From Micromussa lordhowensis (lineage: Eukaryota; Cnidaria; Anthozoa; Scleractinia; Lobophylliidae): 64,000 nucleotides of DNA. Of this stretch, positions 21,829 to 32,705 are shown piece after piece (the stretch's first letter is position 1; the number at the start of each line of letters is the position of its first letter). The stretch covers positions 17,742,758 through 17,806,757 of the forward strand of contig OZ026604.1 in assembly GCA_964020085.1 (NCBI GenBank), given 5' to 3'. A program made the position numbers and the translations under genes. The notes under the pieces were generated by a model. It was not told the DNA's origin and searched no databases. It worked only from the letters and a program-made list of their open reading frames with translations.

Positions 21829-23800
21829 ATGAATTACATACACCCCTAAAGCGTAACTTCACTCGGCGGCGTGTAATCACAAATCATATTGATGAAATAT
21901 GGGCAAGTGATCTAGTTGAAATGCAACAGTTCAGTAAATGGAATAAAGGTTATAAATATCTTCTTATGATTATTGATGTCTTCAGCAAATATGGTTGGAT
22001 TGTACCATTGTAGGATAAGAAAGGTGAATCTGTTGCTGAAGCATTTAAAACAATATTCAAGGAAGGTAGAAAACCACAGTATTTATGGATTGATAAAGGT
22101 AAAGAATATTACAACAAACATGTGGAAGACCTATTAGAGAAAAATGGGATACATATGTACTCAACTGAGAATGAAGAGAAGTCATCAGTGGTTGAAAGAT
22201 GGAATAGAACGATTAAATCCAAAATGTGGAAACAGTTCACAGTTCAAGGTAATACCACAGGTGGCCCAAGCTCGATATATGAGTAGCTCTATGTGGACCT
22301 TTGCATTGTTACGTGACTCGAGCGATTTGCATATTTATAAAGATTTGTATGGGGAAAGAAGTAAACCCGAAAAAAAAACGAAAAATTACCGTTGAATTAC
22401 AATAAAAACCGCTTACCTGAATTCCAGCTCCGCTTTCTTTGTGTGCTGTGTGATTTTTTAACTGATTTAGAGCGGTTTAGCGTAGTTTAGGTTCCAACGG
22501 TTTCTTCTCTATATATATCTTTACAAGGTAGGGCACTCGAGCTCGAACGGCGACCGGATCAACTGAAGGAGAACGGCCATAAATTCCTTCCAAAGGCTCC
22601 GATCGCCTCAAAACTCCACGTGGCCCTCGGGAGATAGTCGCCAAACACATCCGTGCCTATCCTTCGAGGACCGTCGGCACAGGAAGGAAATCATTTCTCC
22701 GCGATCTCCACAATCTTGTCCGTTGAGCTCCATCGAAAACGGCTTTATTCGGATGTCCCGTGCACGGCCGTTTGAAAAATGGCTTAGCGACCCGGCGTGA
22801 GCAAATGAAGGCCCGAGGGTAGGCAGGAGGGTGTGATAGTTCTCGGGGTCATTTTACCTTGGTCCACCGTGTGAGTAAGAAATTTTACCTTTAGGCCGGG
22901 TCGCTAAGCCATTTTTCAAACGGCCGTGCACGGGACATCCGAATAAAGCCGTTTTCGATGGAGCTCAACGGACAAGATTGTGGAGATCGCGGAGAAATGA
23001 TTTCCTTCCTGTGCCGACGGTCCTCGAAGGATAGGCACGGATGTGTTTGGCGACTATCTCCCGAGGGCCACGTGGAGTTTTGAGGCGATCGGAGCCTTTG
23101 GAAGGAATTTATGGCCGTTCTCCTTCAGTTGATCCGGTCGCCGTTCGAGCTCGAGTGCCCTACCTTGTAAAGATATATATAGAGAAGAAACCGTTGGAAC
23201 CTAAACTACGCTAAACCGCTCTAAATCAGTTAAAAAATCACACAGCACACAAAGAAAGCGGAGCTGGAATTCAGGTAAGCGGTTTTTATTGTAATTCAAC
23301 GGTAATTTTTCGGGTTTTTTTTTCGGCTTTACTTCTTTCCCCATACAAATCTTTATAAATATGCAAATCGCTCGAGTCAAGTAACAATGCCAGCTACTCA
23401 TATATCGAGCTTGGGCCACCTGTGGTAATACAATGTATCTCGATATGTTACCTAAAATATTGAAACAGTCTAATAATACCAAACATTCCAGCATCAAAAT
23501 GACACCCACAGAAGCATCCAATAAGAAGAATGAAGGAACTGTTTACTTTAATCTATATGGTGATATGGAAACATCAAAGCAGAAGCCAAAATTTAAAATA
23601 GGTGATAAGGTCCGAATATCCAAGTACAAACGGAATGTTTTTGATAAGGGTTATACACCAAATTGGACAGAAGAAGTATTCACAGTTGATAAGATTCAAT
23701 ACACTAATCCAATAACATACAAAATAAAGGATCTAAATGATGAGACTATAGAAGGGAGTTTCTATGAACCTGAATTATTAAAAGCCAAACAGGACGTATT
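21829..23800 (+). pseudogene. Polinton-type integrase (rve), interrupted
   Basis: A retroviral-type DDE integrase core: first Asp in WASDLVEMQQ, second in LWIDKGKEYYN, and Glu in SSVVERWNRT. An in-frame TAG is at 22012-22014. After 22255 the frame is cut by the foldback element. Reading resumes after the target duplication at about 23432, with an SH3/chromodomain-like end (KFKIGDKVRISKYKR ... YEPELL) up to the gap. The N-terminus runs into the end of the phospholipase frame, so a few codons may be lost there. Confidence 0.78.
22249..23431. mobile_element. 1169-bp foldback element with 0.5-kb inverted arms
   Basis: Element 22256-23424 starts CACAGGTGGCCCAAG and ends CTTGGGCCACCTGTG. Left arm 22256-22796 and right arm 22895-23424 are near-perfect reverse complements around a 98-bp spacer. 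The 7-mer GTAATAC flanks it on both sides (22249-22255 and 23425-23431). Very long inverted ends with a 7-9-bp duplication suggest a Mutator-like or other foldback class. No open frame inside is convincing. Confidence 0.9.
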
Positions 23801-24000
23801 NNNNNNNNNNNNNNNNNNNNNNNNNNNNNNNNNNNNNNNNNNNNNNNNNNNNNNNNNNNNNNNNNNNNNNNNNNNNNNNNNNNNNNNNNNNNNNNNNNNN
23901 NNNNNNNNNNNNNNNNNNNNNNNNNNNNNNNNNNNNNNNNNNNNNNNNNNNNNNNNNNNNNNNNNNNNNNNNNNNNNNNNNNNNNNNNNNNNNNNNNNNN
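23801..24000. other. Assembly gap (200 N)
   Basis: Exactly 200 unknown bases, probably a placeholder or estimated size. It separates the virus-like element from the second P450 exon-1 segment, so the true linkage and distance are uncertain. Confidence 0.99.
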
Positions 24001-25050
24001 AAGAGCTATAAAGGTAAAGAAATGTCACGCAATACAACTTGTCGCGACATAATCTGCGAAGCATTCGTTCTCTTTAAAGAAACCTTCTGAACACCTGGGT
24101 AATGGGAGACGTTTGCCCGGTGGAGATATTTTTCACCCATTGATCCACTCGGGAAAGAACAGTATTCAATAGCAACACATGATCCAAAAATTCATTAATT
24201 CAATTTCTCTTGACAACAGTTGACCATTATTCAGTTTTCATCTTTCACCCCCGGTTGTGTGAATGCGATCGATATGGTCACCGATCGATTTCCGAAAATA
24301 ACATACATACCTGGTCGTAGCCACATTACAAAAATCCCTCCATATTTCTTCGACCACTCTGAGGTTGTTACAAGACTGTCCTTCGTTTTGAGTTCGAGCA
24401 TGTTGCCGAGAAACATCGACGTGGTAGGACCGGGAAGATTTCGCAGCGGCGACATAAACGCGTCCAAAAATAAGAACTTGCAACTCAGCCACGCAATAAT
24501 GAGAGTTGGCACAGCAAAGAGAGCAAATTTCCACTCCATAGTATCTCGCATGAACAACTCTAACGCCGCCATTGACATGATATGGGAGAGAGAGATTCAG
24601 ATGAAGGTTGCGTGACAATGTACGTTGTGTCACTTTTATAAAAAAAGGTCCGCATTGCGTAGAAAAAAGGTCCGCATTGTGTGCATGTAATGGTTACAGG
24701 TTTACAGGTTAAATTAATGGTAGCTTCAACCTGACATTCTATAATTCTTCGAGGAGGATTTGGAACTGATATAAAGAGAAGGTCAAGTGCAAAGTCAGTA
24801 CCCATTTCTAAACAACCTCGTTCCTGGAGCTTAATATTTCTAAGGAAAAAGCCTTGGTAATGAGGGAGACCTTTGAGGAACCATTCGGGTTTCGTCAAAT
24901 ACAGGGGCGACTGCTATTCCCGTTTATTCAATTTTTTCCAAGGCAGGATATATGAAATGCTTGGCTCTCATTAAAATTCGACTGCTTAAGGAAGGTCTTA
25001 ATGGGATAGTGTCTTTTACGGCTAACAGTTCATTCCTTCCGTTACGGTTA
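24001..25050. repeat. Duplicate of the P450 exon-1 region
   Basis: 24001-24678 matches 14763-15440 with a constant offset of 9238 bp and few substitutions. After that, 24712-25020 matches 16718-16945. Relative to this copy, the first copy has about 1.27 kb extra (15445-16717, including the pogo-like MITE), and this one has about 90 bp extra near 24812-24900. Confidence 0.9.
24311..24578 (-). pseudogene. Second copy of P450 exon 1
   Basis: ATG at 24578, anchor, NLPGP and donor CAG|GTATGT all kept. Compared with 15073-15340 there are 8 base differences, of which 7 change the residue. The TATA box is also kept. No exon 2-6 follows: downstream lies the gap and then the virus-like element. It may be a solo exon, the start of a second gene hidden by the gap, or an allelic copy left in the assembly. 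Confidence 0.75.
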
Positions 25051-27677
25051 ACGGATCCGTTAAAAAATTAACTACAATTAATTAAAAAAGTTTAAAATTA
25101 ATTTTTATTTTTGGAAAATCTCAGGAATATTCTGGGTTAGAAAACTGTGGTAGTACGTATACTACCACGGTAAATCTGGTCTATACCTTCATTCCTACAT
25201 GTACACTGCGATACTTTGACAAATACAACACAAATAAAACAAGAAAGTATTTTTTTATCGTATTTATAAAGCTTCATGATAAATGTGCCCAATGAAACAT
25301 GTCAAATAACATCCATGCTGTATGGATAACAGTTCTTCAATTTCCGTTAATGACGTGGCTTGCCGTTTTGTGACCGCCTAAACATCAAACCGTATCCACG
25401 CTTTGACTTGTCTTTCAGACCTTGTTATTACAGGTTTACCAGTGACCAGTTCCTCTGAGTCAAAATCTGCTGAATCAAAATCACTACGATCGGAATAGCT
25501 TTCATACTACTCCACCTGGTTGAAATCAGTCTCAGACGCGAGCGTGAGTTGCGGAACAATAGTATCACTTACGAAACTTATTGCTTACCCTTTGTCAGCA
25601 ACAGAGCGATTTTATAAGGAGGCAGTTTGCGTCTTAAAAAGATGATGAAAGTGTCTAAATAAACTGACCCGGCTACAACGTTTGTTTCTCAGCACAATAT
25701 TTCGCATCATGTAATTTTCTGGTCACTTGCTCGGTTGTACGCTAGACTATGAGTAGTCCCTAATTTCACTCTGATACGGTCACGTGATAAGACCAGTGAG
25801 TGAACGCGAGCGCGCGAGAGAATGCACGAGGAGACACCTTCCCGCACGTAGTGTTTTTTCTTTTGTTAGTGTTTTTTTTTATTTTTGTACGAGTCGCTTC
25901 TCTGAGGCGCTCATTTTCGCCCACCTGACTAATCAAAGGGAAACGAGGGACTAATCGGACCTAATCGTTGTCTAGTTGCACGGCACTTATCGCCACAAAT
26001 TTGTTCTTTGAACAACGTATCTATAAAAACGTGGCCGAAGTACGTAGTATTTATCTTTAATTATGACTGAAATCACAAAATTCCAGAGTCCGGTGGTTTT
26101 TCTTGACGATTGCGAAAGTACGACCACTCCGACCACGTGTCAAACCTGCTGGCCTGTAGTTGCGTCGACATAGCAAATGCATACACACATGCAGCCTATT
26201 TTACCGTTAATTTAATGAAACTACTTACCGTTTAGCTCACTTTCCTCATCTGAAGAAAAAGAAAGCAAGACAGGGAATTCCAGCTCCAGCTGCTGCTGGG
26301 TCGATATGTCGAGATTTTGCGCGCGGTAGAGTTTCAGGTCAAACGACCCTAACCCGAGCGTTTTGGCTTTCTCACTTATAATTAGCCCAAGAAAACCTAT
26401 GAGATTCATTTGAAATGAAATAAAATGCAACAAACAGGTCACTAAGAGGCAATTTTAATGACACACGTTTACTGGCGAGCGCAAACACTTTTTAAAGATC
26501 GCCCCGCTGTTAAAAGAGGCTCTATGGGGTTTGCCGTTAGTTCAAAGACTGGACAAAAAATCAGCCATTTTGCATAATAATTAGAAAATACTGATCATCA
26601 TCGTCACTGTGAAATAAATTTAGCCACGAAAGTGAAAACCTGAAGATCTCTTGCCACGACTTTTTTGTGTCTTGTCTTGTGGCTTGATAATACAGGGAAA
26701 AGCGTAGAGGCTTAATATTCGGCTATAATTCGTATACAGTGGAAGTTCTCGTAAGGCGAAAAAGGTGTCTGTAACTGGAGCTGGCCGCTTTCGAGAATGG
26801 TTCAAGTATTAGCGGCCACTGAAGCTGTAATGGGCATATGGCCGCTTATGGGCGCTTTCCCAGGCTAACAATAAACATTGAAAGTGCAAAAAACACCACC
26901 GTTTAAAATGATGTTTTGTTATTTTTAATAATGGCGATAATTGTATTCAGATAACTGCCATACTATGCAATTTGGAGAATCTAACTGCAGTACTAACTGC
27001 AAAATAAATATGGGATTTCCTTTTGGGTGTCCGCAAACGGGAGCATAAAAACAAAGGAAAAGTCTAAATCGTAAGCTCCCAGAGTGTCCGTGGCCGCTTA
27101 TACATACGGGATTTTGTGAAGGCGGTGGCACGTGGTGTTGTCCGCTTACGAGAGTGTCCTTTAAGATAGCGTCCACCGCGAAATGGCCCAGAGGCACTCT
27201 AATATGGTTTTCAGTAAATTACAAAATTTTTAACTTTTTCAAACAATGAAAGTTAATTTTAAACGGCTGTTTATATAGCAGTAAGTTATTTATTTTTTTA
27301 ACATTAACAAAGTAAATAAGGAGTTAGTCTAAAAAAAAACATTAAAATCTTAACCGTTAGCCGTAAATGCCTCCAGCTCATTTAGACTGGCCTCTTAAAA
27401 TTGGGGGACGATCTTTAGTCTCAGCTAGTCCTGGTTGTTGTCTTAGCAGAGTAGTGTTAAAAATCATAATTTTCACATAAATATTAGTCATAAAAAGTAT
27501 TAATCATAGCTACCGAAAATTAAAACAAAGAAGGGACTGTATATTTCATATTAACCAAGCCACACGTACTTGCCAAACCGGTCTTTCAGGAAATCCCGCC
27601 TTTGACATTTATGACAGAGATTATAAAGTGCAATACTGACATCAAGTAAATAAAATTCAATCGTCACGTCTTGTGTT
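25051..27677. other. Intergenic, no gene accepted
   Basis: Includes a partial pogo-like end (CAGTGGAAGTTCTCGTAAG at about 26739, with related CGTAAGCGGCCAC-like words to 27160). An inverted GCTAACGGTT word occurs at 25018 and at 27345-27370. Acidic short frames on the minus strand (25506-25378 and 26270-26229) were considered as exons but their phases do not fit. Confidence 0.4.
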
Positions 27678-27988
27678 TCAGCCAAGATAAAACACCTCCA
27701 CCTCATCAGGTGTGAACTTGTAAGTCCCAGCCAGGATTGTTTTCCTGTCTTGTACTCCACTTGGAACAGAGTAAGAGGAACCAAAGTATGTGTATGAATT
27801 AGTGTTACTGTTGACATTGTTATAAATGGTGATGTCATACCCTCCACCAAATGTTGGACCATACCCTGAGTACCTGTAAATTGCATTTGATGGTCTTGTC
27901 ACCATGCTCTTGAATGGTCCAAGTCCTTCTTTGTTGCGGAGCGAAAATATGAACGCATTGGAAGTGGAACCAAAACTATTACTGGTAT
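27678..27988 (-). CDS. Terminal exon of a TLDc-domain protein
   Basis: Starts after acceptor TTGTTATTCAG and ends at TGA 27680-27678. The encoded 102 residues carry the second half of a TLDc domain: SNAFIFSLRNKEG, YGPTFGGGYDITIYNN, then a Ser/Tyr/Asn-rich stretch and the closing FTPDEVEVFYLG. TLDc domains occur in oxidation-resistance proteins and, in corals, in many secreted or membrane proteins. The first half of the domain should be in an upstream exon (higher coordinates), which I did not find; transposons fill 29087-31880. Confidence 0.75.
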
Positions 27989-29086
27989 CTGAATAACAAG
28001 AAAATAAATACAGACATGTTTTACGAAATCAATGTTTAGGAACCTCTGGTATAGCTTCACAAGTACACATACAAATATGAAAATGAATCAAATTAAATTA
28101 CTAATCAATGCATATACACAGTTCGAATATTGAAACTTTCGATCTGAAATTTATGCATTATATTAGTATTTGCTGTTTTATCGACGGAAGCTGTAACGTG
28201 GACATGAAGCAGTGAAACGTTTTCAGTATGAAAAGCATCGTTTAATTTCAAAAACCCATCAACGTGGATAGGGGCTAATTTAATTATTTTTGTTTTGGTC
28301 CAACGCTGAAGAAGAAAAATTGATGTCACCTTTTATTATGATTTGAACTTTAATATTAACTTTGGATTACAGCTGAACTTGTGTTTTCGAACCCAAAATC
28401 TCTACTGATGGTGTAAGGTTTATGACAATCAGAAAAAAAGGCCAGATTGTGGACTGACAGATGACTAAACGAGCGAATTTATCAGTTGAACCATTTCTTT
28501 TCCCTCGGGACCGCCGCCACGACAAAAAAAAAAGGAAAACACAAAATGGTTAATGAGTATTCTTCAGGTAATACATAACAATAGGTGATGAATAAGCAAA
28601 ACTCAAAACATGAAATAACCGAGGAAAATTTGTCCTACAAAGGATAAAACAGTTGAATTACGAGGGCCGTAAAAATACTTCAAACTAATTTTATTTGTAT
28701 CTAGCAAAGTCATGGTCTTTCTTATTTTGGCAGGTGGGAGGGTGGGGGGAAAGATGTGGGTGAGAAAATTCAGAATTTTAATGTTGTTATTGATGTTATT
28801 TTAGGAAAGGTAGTTATTTGATTTAGTATTGAGATGAGAGGAAGGAAGAATGTCTTTCTTAATTAAGCCAAGACAGACAAGCGATGTGACAAATTATTTC
28901 ATCTCGTAGCACCAAAATGGATTTCATGCCAGAATTTAAAGATCAAAGTAGCTTTAGCGCTTTTAAGCGCTAAAATTACAAAGTTACAAAGTTTAAAATT
29001 ACAAAGTTTAAAAACTTTGTAATTGAGTCGTTTGTACAGTCGATAAAGTTGATTACGTACAGCCGTTTAGATGCATTTTCTGGCTT
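27989..29086. other. Presumed TLDc-gene intron, no exon recognised
   Basis: AT-rich; short direct and inverted copies of AAAATTACAAAGTTTAAA around 28965-29025. No TLDc-like reading frame. Confidence 0.35.
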
Positions 29087-29294
29087 TTTTACAGCGCTTA
29101 TTTATATTACCGTGAACACCTAAAATATGTCTGGAATGTTTATTGTGTTGTAACCAATCACATGCGAGATCTTCACACCACAGAAACCACAGGCAACGAA
29201 CTGTTTCCTTAATCGGCCACGGAACAAATCGGTCAGTATAAAACACGGACTGCGGACTACGGACTACGGACTGGGTATAAAACACGGACTGAGG

Positions 29295-29883
29295 TATAGA
29301 TCGTTTTCAGGTGACGTCATCGCTTTCTAATATCCGAACCTAAAGAGCTACCAAAGTTTTTATCCTCGTAGGGCATAAGAGACCGTATATTTATATCTGT
29401 TTACAATTTTACAGCTCAATGGCGCGCTTCGTTTGGAAATCAGAGCATTTTGAATTTCAGAGTTATGTCGGTGCGTGACACAAAGCTGCGATCGCATTTG
29501 CTTAAAAATATATACCTATCTTATGATTTGTAGCTTTTTAAGAAGTTAGAGCATTAGGAAAAGTGCTTATGTAAATGCTTGTTTGTTAAGTACAAATAAT
29601 CAGTCGCCTAGATAGCCAAAGTAAGTTCCAGATGTTTGCACTATTTTCTGGCCGCCATGTTGGTGCACATCTGATGTGCACCAACATGGCGTTTCCATAC
29701 TAAGCTCTGTAAATTTCTGCGAAACATTTCGACGAATATCTGCGGTTTGGGTTAACACACAGACCTAAAACTCGGGGAAGTGTCTTCTTTATGTATTTCC
29801 AATAAGATCACAATTTCTTGACTTTATCCACTGAATGGTTTTCAATTTATTTTTTTATTGCGTGACAGTGAAAACGATCTATA
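29295..29883. mobile_element. 581-bp insertion with GATCGTTTTCA ends
   Basis: 29299-29879 begins GATCGTTTTCA and ends TGAAAACGATC, flanked by TATA on both sides (29295-29298, 29880-29883). It splits the left arm of the larger element: the interrupted TATAAAAC array resumes right after it. Confidence 0.75.
29653..29691. repeat. Near-perfect 39-bp palindrome
   Basis: CGCCATGTTGGTGCACATC followed by GATGTGCACCAACATGGCG. It lies inside the 581-bp insertion and could extrude as a cruciform. Origin unknown. Confidence 0.8.
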
Positions 29884-30184
29884 AAACGCGGACTAAGCAT
29901 TACGGACTGGGTATAAAATACGAACTAAGGTATAAAACACGGACTGCAGGCTAAATGCGGCCTACCGACCGCGGACTTGGTACAAGACACGGGCAAAGAT
30001 ATAAAATAGTGATTTCTTGACAAGTGATCAGATGAAGGAACAACCCCGTTCCCATGGTTACGGCTGGTCACATGTCTTGCAGATTTCAGCAGATTCCAGA
30101 GATGTGATTAAAGGGAGGGTGGGAAAGTTAAAGTTTGTCTCCACTAAGCTTACCTGAGCCAAGTAAGGGGTGGAATTTGTAACC

Positions 30185-30800
30185 TCGGCAAAACTCACAG
30201 CATTGATACATTCGATATCAGTTCAATGCGCTCAATGTTTAAAAGGTTAGCTCTGCATTGAGCTGAACTTTTCCATTCGATAGCTGACGGTATTTGGAGT
30301 TTGTGGCGCTGAAAACATTTGGCAAAGAACTTGGAAATAATGACCACAACAACAAATGGACCGCGCGGTGAATTTAATTTTATTTTCATTCGGCAAAATC
30401 ACAACGAAGGCATAGTTACTCATTGGTTTAGCTAGAGATAAATACGTGGTATGTTCGCGTACAAAGGAAGATTTAAATTCGATTGAATTTCTCCCATCGA
30501 CAGTTTGACGGTCATTTCATTCTCTTGCGGTGAAAAAAAATTGAAGAACCTGAAATCATCATCTGCGTGCTGAATATTTTGCCCATCGGCAAAATCACAA
30601 CGCAGGCACTAATGTATTCGTTTAGAGTTCGATACGTCCAGAGTATGGCCAAGAGGCTAGCTTTGAATTTATATTGAATTTATCCAATCGAAAGGTTGAC
30701 GGTCATTCGATTCTTTTGCAGTGAAAATTGAAAACAACGACATCGGCAGCGCAATTTTCGGTCAAGAGACTAGCTTCTCACTTAGTTGAATGCATCCTAT
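30185..30800. repeat. Diverged tandem repeat of about 200 bp
   Basis: Units start with TCGGCAAAAYYCACA at 30185, 30392 and 30593, and share words such as TTGACGGTCATT and GGTTAGCT/GGCTAGCT. A fourth, shortened unit is around 30750-30800. Strongly degenerate. Confidence 0.5.
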
Positions 30801-30886
30801 CGATAATTTGACGGTTTAATATTTACCTACGCGACTTTGGAAACAAATCACCGGCGGAAACGTTTCCAAAATTTCCGTCAATCTTG

Positions 30887-31017
30887 CGTGTTATCGACAT
30901 CCCAGATCGGATCGAAATCCACCAATCACAGCCACTGGTGTGACCTTCTGACCTTTTTACGTCATGCTAGCGGGCTGTGATTAGTGGATTTCGATCCGAT
31001 CTCTCGATAACACGCAG
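30887..31017. repeat. Hairpin MITE with GCGTGTTATCGA ends
   Basis: GCGTGTTATCGAC .. GATCGGATCGAAATCCACCA at the left is inverted as TGGATTTCGATCCGATC .. TCGATAACACGC at the right. Arms about 45 bp, spacer about 40 bp. Inside the large inverted-repeat element. Confidence 0.7.
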
Positions 31018-31157
31018 TTTAGCCTGCAGTCCGCGTTTTATACCTTAGTCCGTATTTTATACCCAGTCCGTAATGCTTAGTCCTCGTTTTATACCTCAGT
31101 CCGTGTTTTATACCCAGTCCGTAGTCCGTAGTCCGCAGTCCGTGTTTTATACTGACC

Positions 31158-31745
31158 GCGGAACAAATTATTTTTGTTTTGTTTAAGATACAAACTGTCT
31201 TATTAGGAATTTAAAACGCCGCTGTTCCCCAAGATCAGTGCTGAGGACCGCATCCAGGTCATCGTTTGAGTTTAGAAAGAAAAAATTTAGAAGCCAACGC
31301 GACGCGACGGCGACTTGGACCAGCTTTCCGTGTAACAACATCACATGAAGATAAAAAAAAAAAACAACAATCGTGATTAGCATAATCCTTGCCAATATTT
31401 TTTGTAGAACAAGGGTTGATTTGTGTGGGCTAACAATTGAACCCTCGAACTACTGTGCCGGCAGAAGTTCCTTGATCGCAAGATCGCAAACTGAAAAGAC
31501 CGCCGAAATTTGCAATCAGGCGTAACTAATTATTCTGATTTCGATCGTTACAAAAAGTTTGAAAATTCGCACGCCAAACCGTCGCGTGCGTCCGCCGGCA
31601 CATCGGCTTTGTAATTTATTTCAAAATCGCTCAAACCTGTATTTTTCGCTATTATAGCACACACTGCAAACAAATGGGAAGGAAAAGTAATTGTTTACTT
31701 GCTTGTAAAAAGACTGAATGTTAAAACAAAACGAAAATAATTTGT
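31158..31745. mobile_element. Insertion in the right arm with inverted ends
   Basis: CGGAACAAATTATTTTTGTT at the left is inverted near 31726-31751 (AAACAAAACGAAAATAATTT). By comparison with the left arm, about 590 bp were inserted at this place. Exact ends are uncertain because the inverted end merges with the flank. Confidence 0.5.
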
Positions 31746-31880
31746 TCCGTGGCCGTTAGGAAACCATTCGTTGCCTTGTGGTTTCTGTGGTGTGAAGATC
31801 TCACATGTGATTGGTTACAACACAATAAACATTCCAGACATATTTTAGGTGTTCACGGTAATATAATCAGCGCTGTAAAG

Positions 31881-32705
31881 ACCTCCGGGGAACAATGCTT
31901 ACAGTACTGTGTAAGTTCATCTGTTCTTTGTAGTTTGCTTATCTCGCTCTAGCCTGAGTATGATTGCTCTAGGCGTTTCGAGTTTGGTTAGCTCGGTCTC
32001 AAATCGGAAACTTTGAATAAGGTGCAGAAGTGAGCGCAATCTGTCAGTGTTACAACTTTGTGTGAATACCACATCAACAAATTCAGTAATGATTTAATTT
32101 ATATCTTACTTTCGCGGGTAACATGCATAGAATCGTAGTTCTCTTTGAGATGTGCTAAAGTTTTTTTTTATTATTTTTTTATTATTTTATTTTATTGTTT
32201 TTTTATTTAGTTATTGACTTGCAACAGCTATAATTCTTGCAGTTCTAATGCTACTTACAGTACTAACGTTACTTACAAATTTACGCGTTTAAGGAACTGT
32301 GTATAACTTACTTAATAATACACATGACAAAATTACTCTGATTGGCTGAGAGCAGCGCAGTTCAAGTGTAACACCAGTGCAAAAACTGTAACACCGGTGC
32401 AAAAAGTGTAACACCAGTGCAAATTACACATCGCAATTCTGGATAATGATTCGCAGAAAGACAATGAGAAATTTTGGGATCTTTATCAGCATCTGGCCAA
32501 AACACCTTATGTAATTTCCTTGAGAAAAATTATCAAAAAGCCCCTTATATAAATCATGTCTTTAAAATGGCCAGTTTTACTTCGCTGTCATAAAAATACA
32601 GTACTATTTAAAACAGTTGCTTTTAATTTAAGACTTCTTAAAATAGGCGCTTTTTAAGGCTGTCAAGAATTACCGAATTTAAGACTCCGAATTACAGTTT
32701 AAACA
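31881..32705. other. No gene; short repeats
   Basis: AT-rich. Three copies of a 20-bp unit (GTGTAACACCAGTGCAAAAA) lie at 32365-32423 and a T-rich stretch at 32160-32215. Nothing coding. Confidence 0.6.

Larger units (their letters stand above)
19152..23800 (+). mobile_element. Decayed Polinton/adintovirus-like element
   Basis: All genes are on the plus strand: capsid-like fragment, pX-like protein, adenain-like protease, small cysteine peptide, phospholipase A2 and integrase. This set is characteristic of Polinton/Maverick and adintovirus-type elements, which are both transposons and candidate viruses. Left end and polymerase, ATPase and penton genes are absent. The right side runs into the assembly gap. 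In-frame stops and frameshifts break every gene except the protease, so this is an old integrated copy. Terminal repeats were not found. Confidence 0.75.
29087..31880. mobile_element. Nested inverted-repeat (foldback-type) element
   Basis: The left arm starts TTACAGCGCT..ATATTACCGTGAACACC and the right arm ends GGTGTTCACGGTAATATA..AGCGCTGTAA. About 150 bp match closely, and both arms continue into tandem TATAAAACACGGACTG words (29225-29298 and 29880-29960 left; 31018-31152 right, inverted). Each arm is broken by another insertion. The interior (29970-31017) has diverged repeats but no transposase. Confidence 0.7.

Noticed and set aside
25378..26442. Two acidic minus-strand frames (25506-25378 and 26442-26229) with splice-like edges as a small gene
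   Set aside because: The donor at 26229 leaves phase 1 while the acceptor at 25507 needs phase 0; the join gives an immediate stop. No family motif supports it.
16921..27370. A large transposon bounded by inverted GCTAACGGTTAA words (25018 and 27345-27370)
   Set aside because: Only about 14 bp match, the word also occurs at 16921-16960 as a small repeat, and no target duplication was found.
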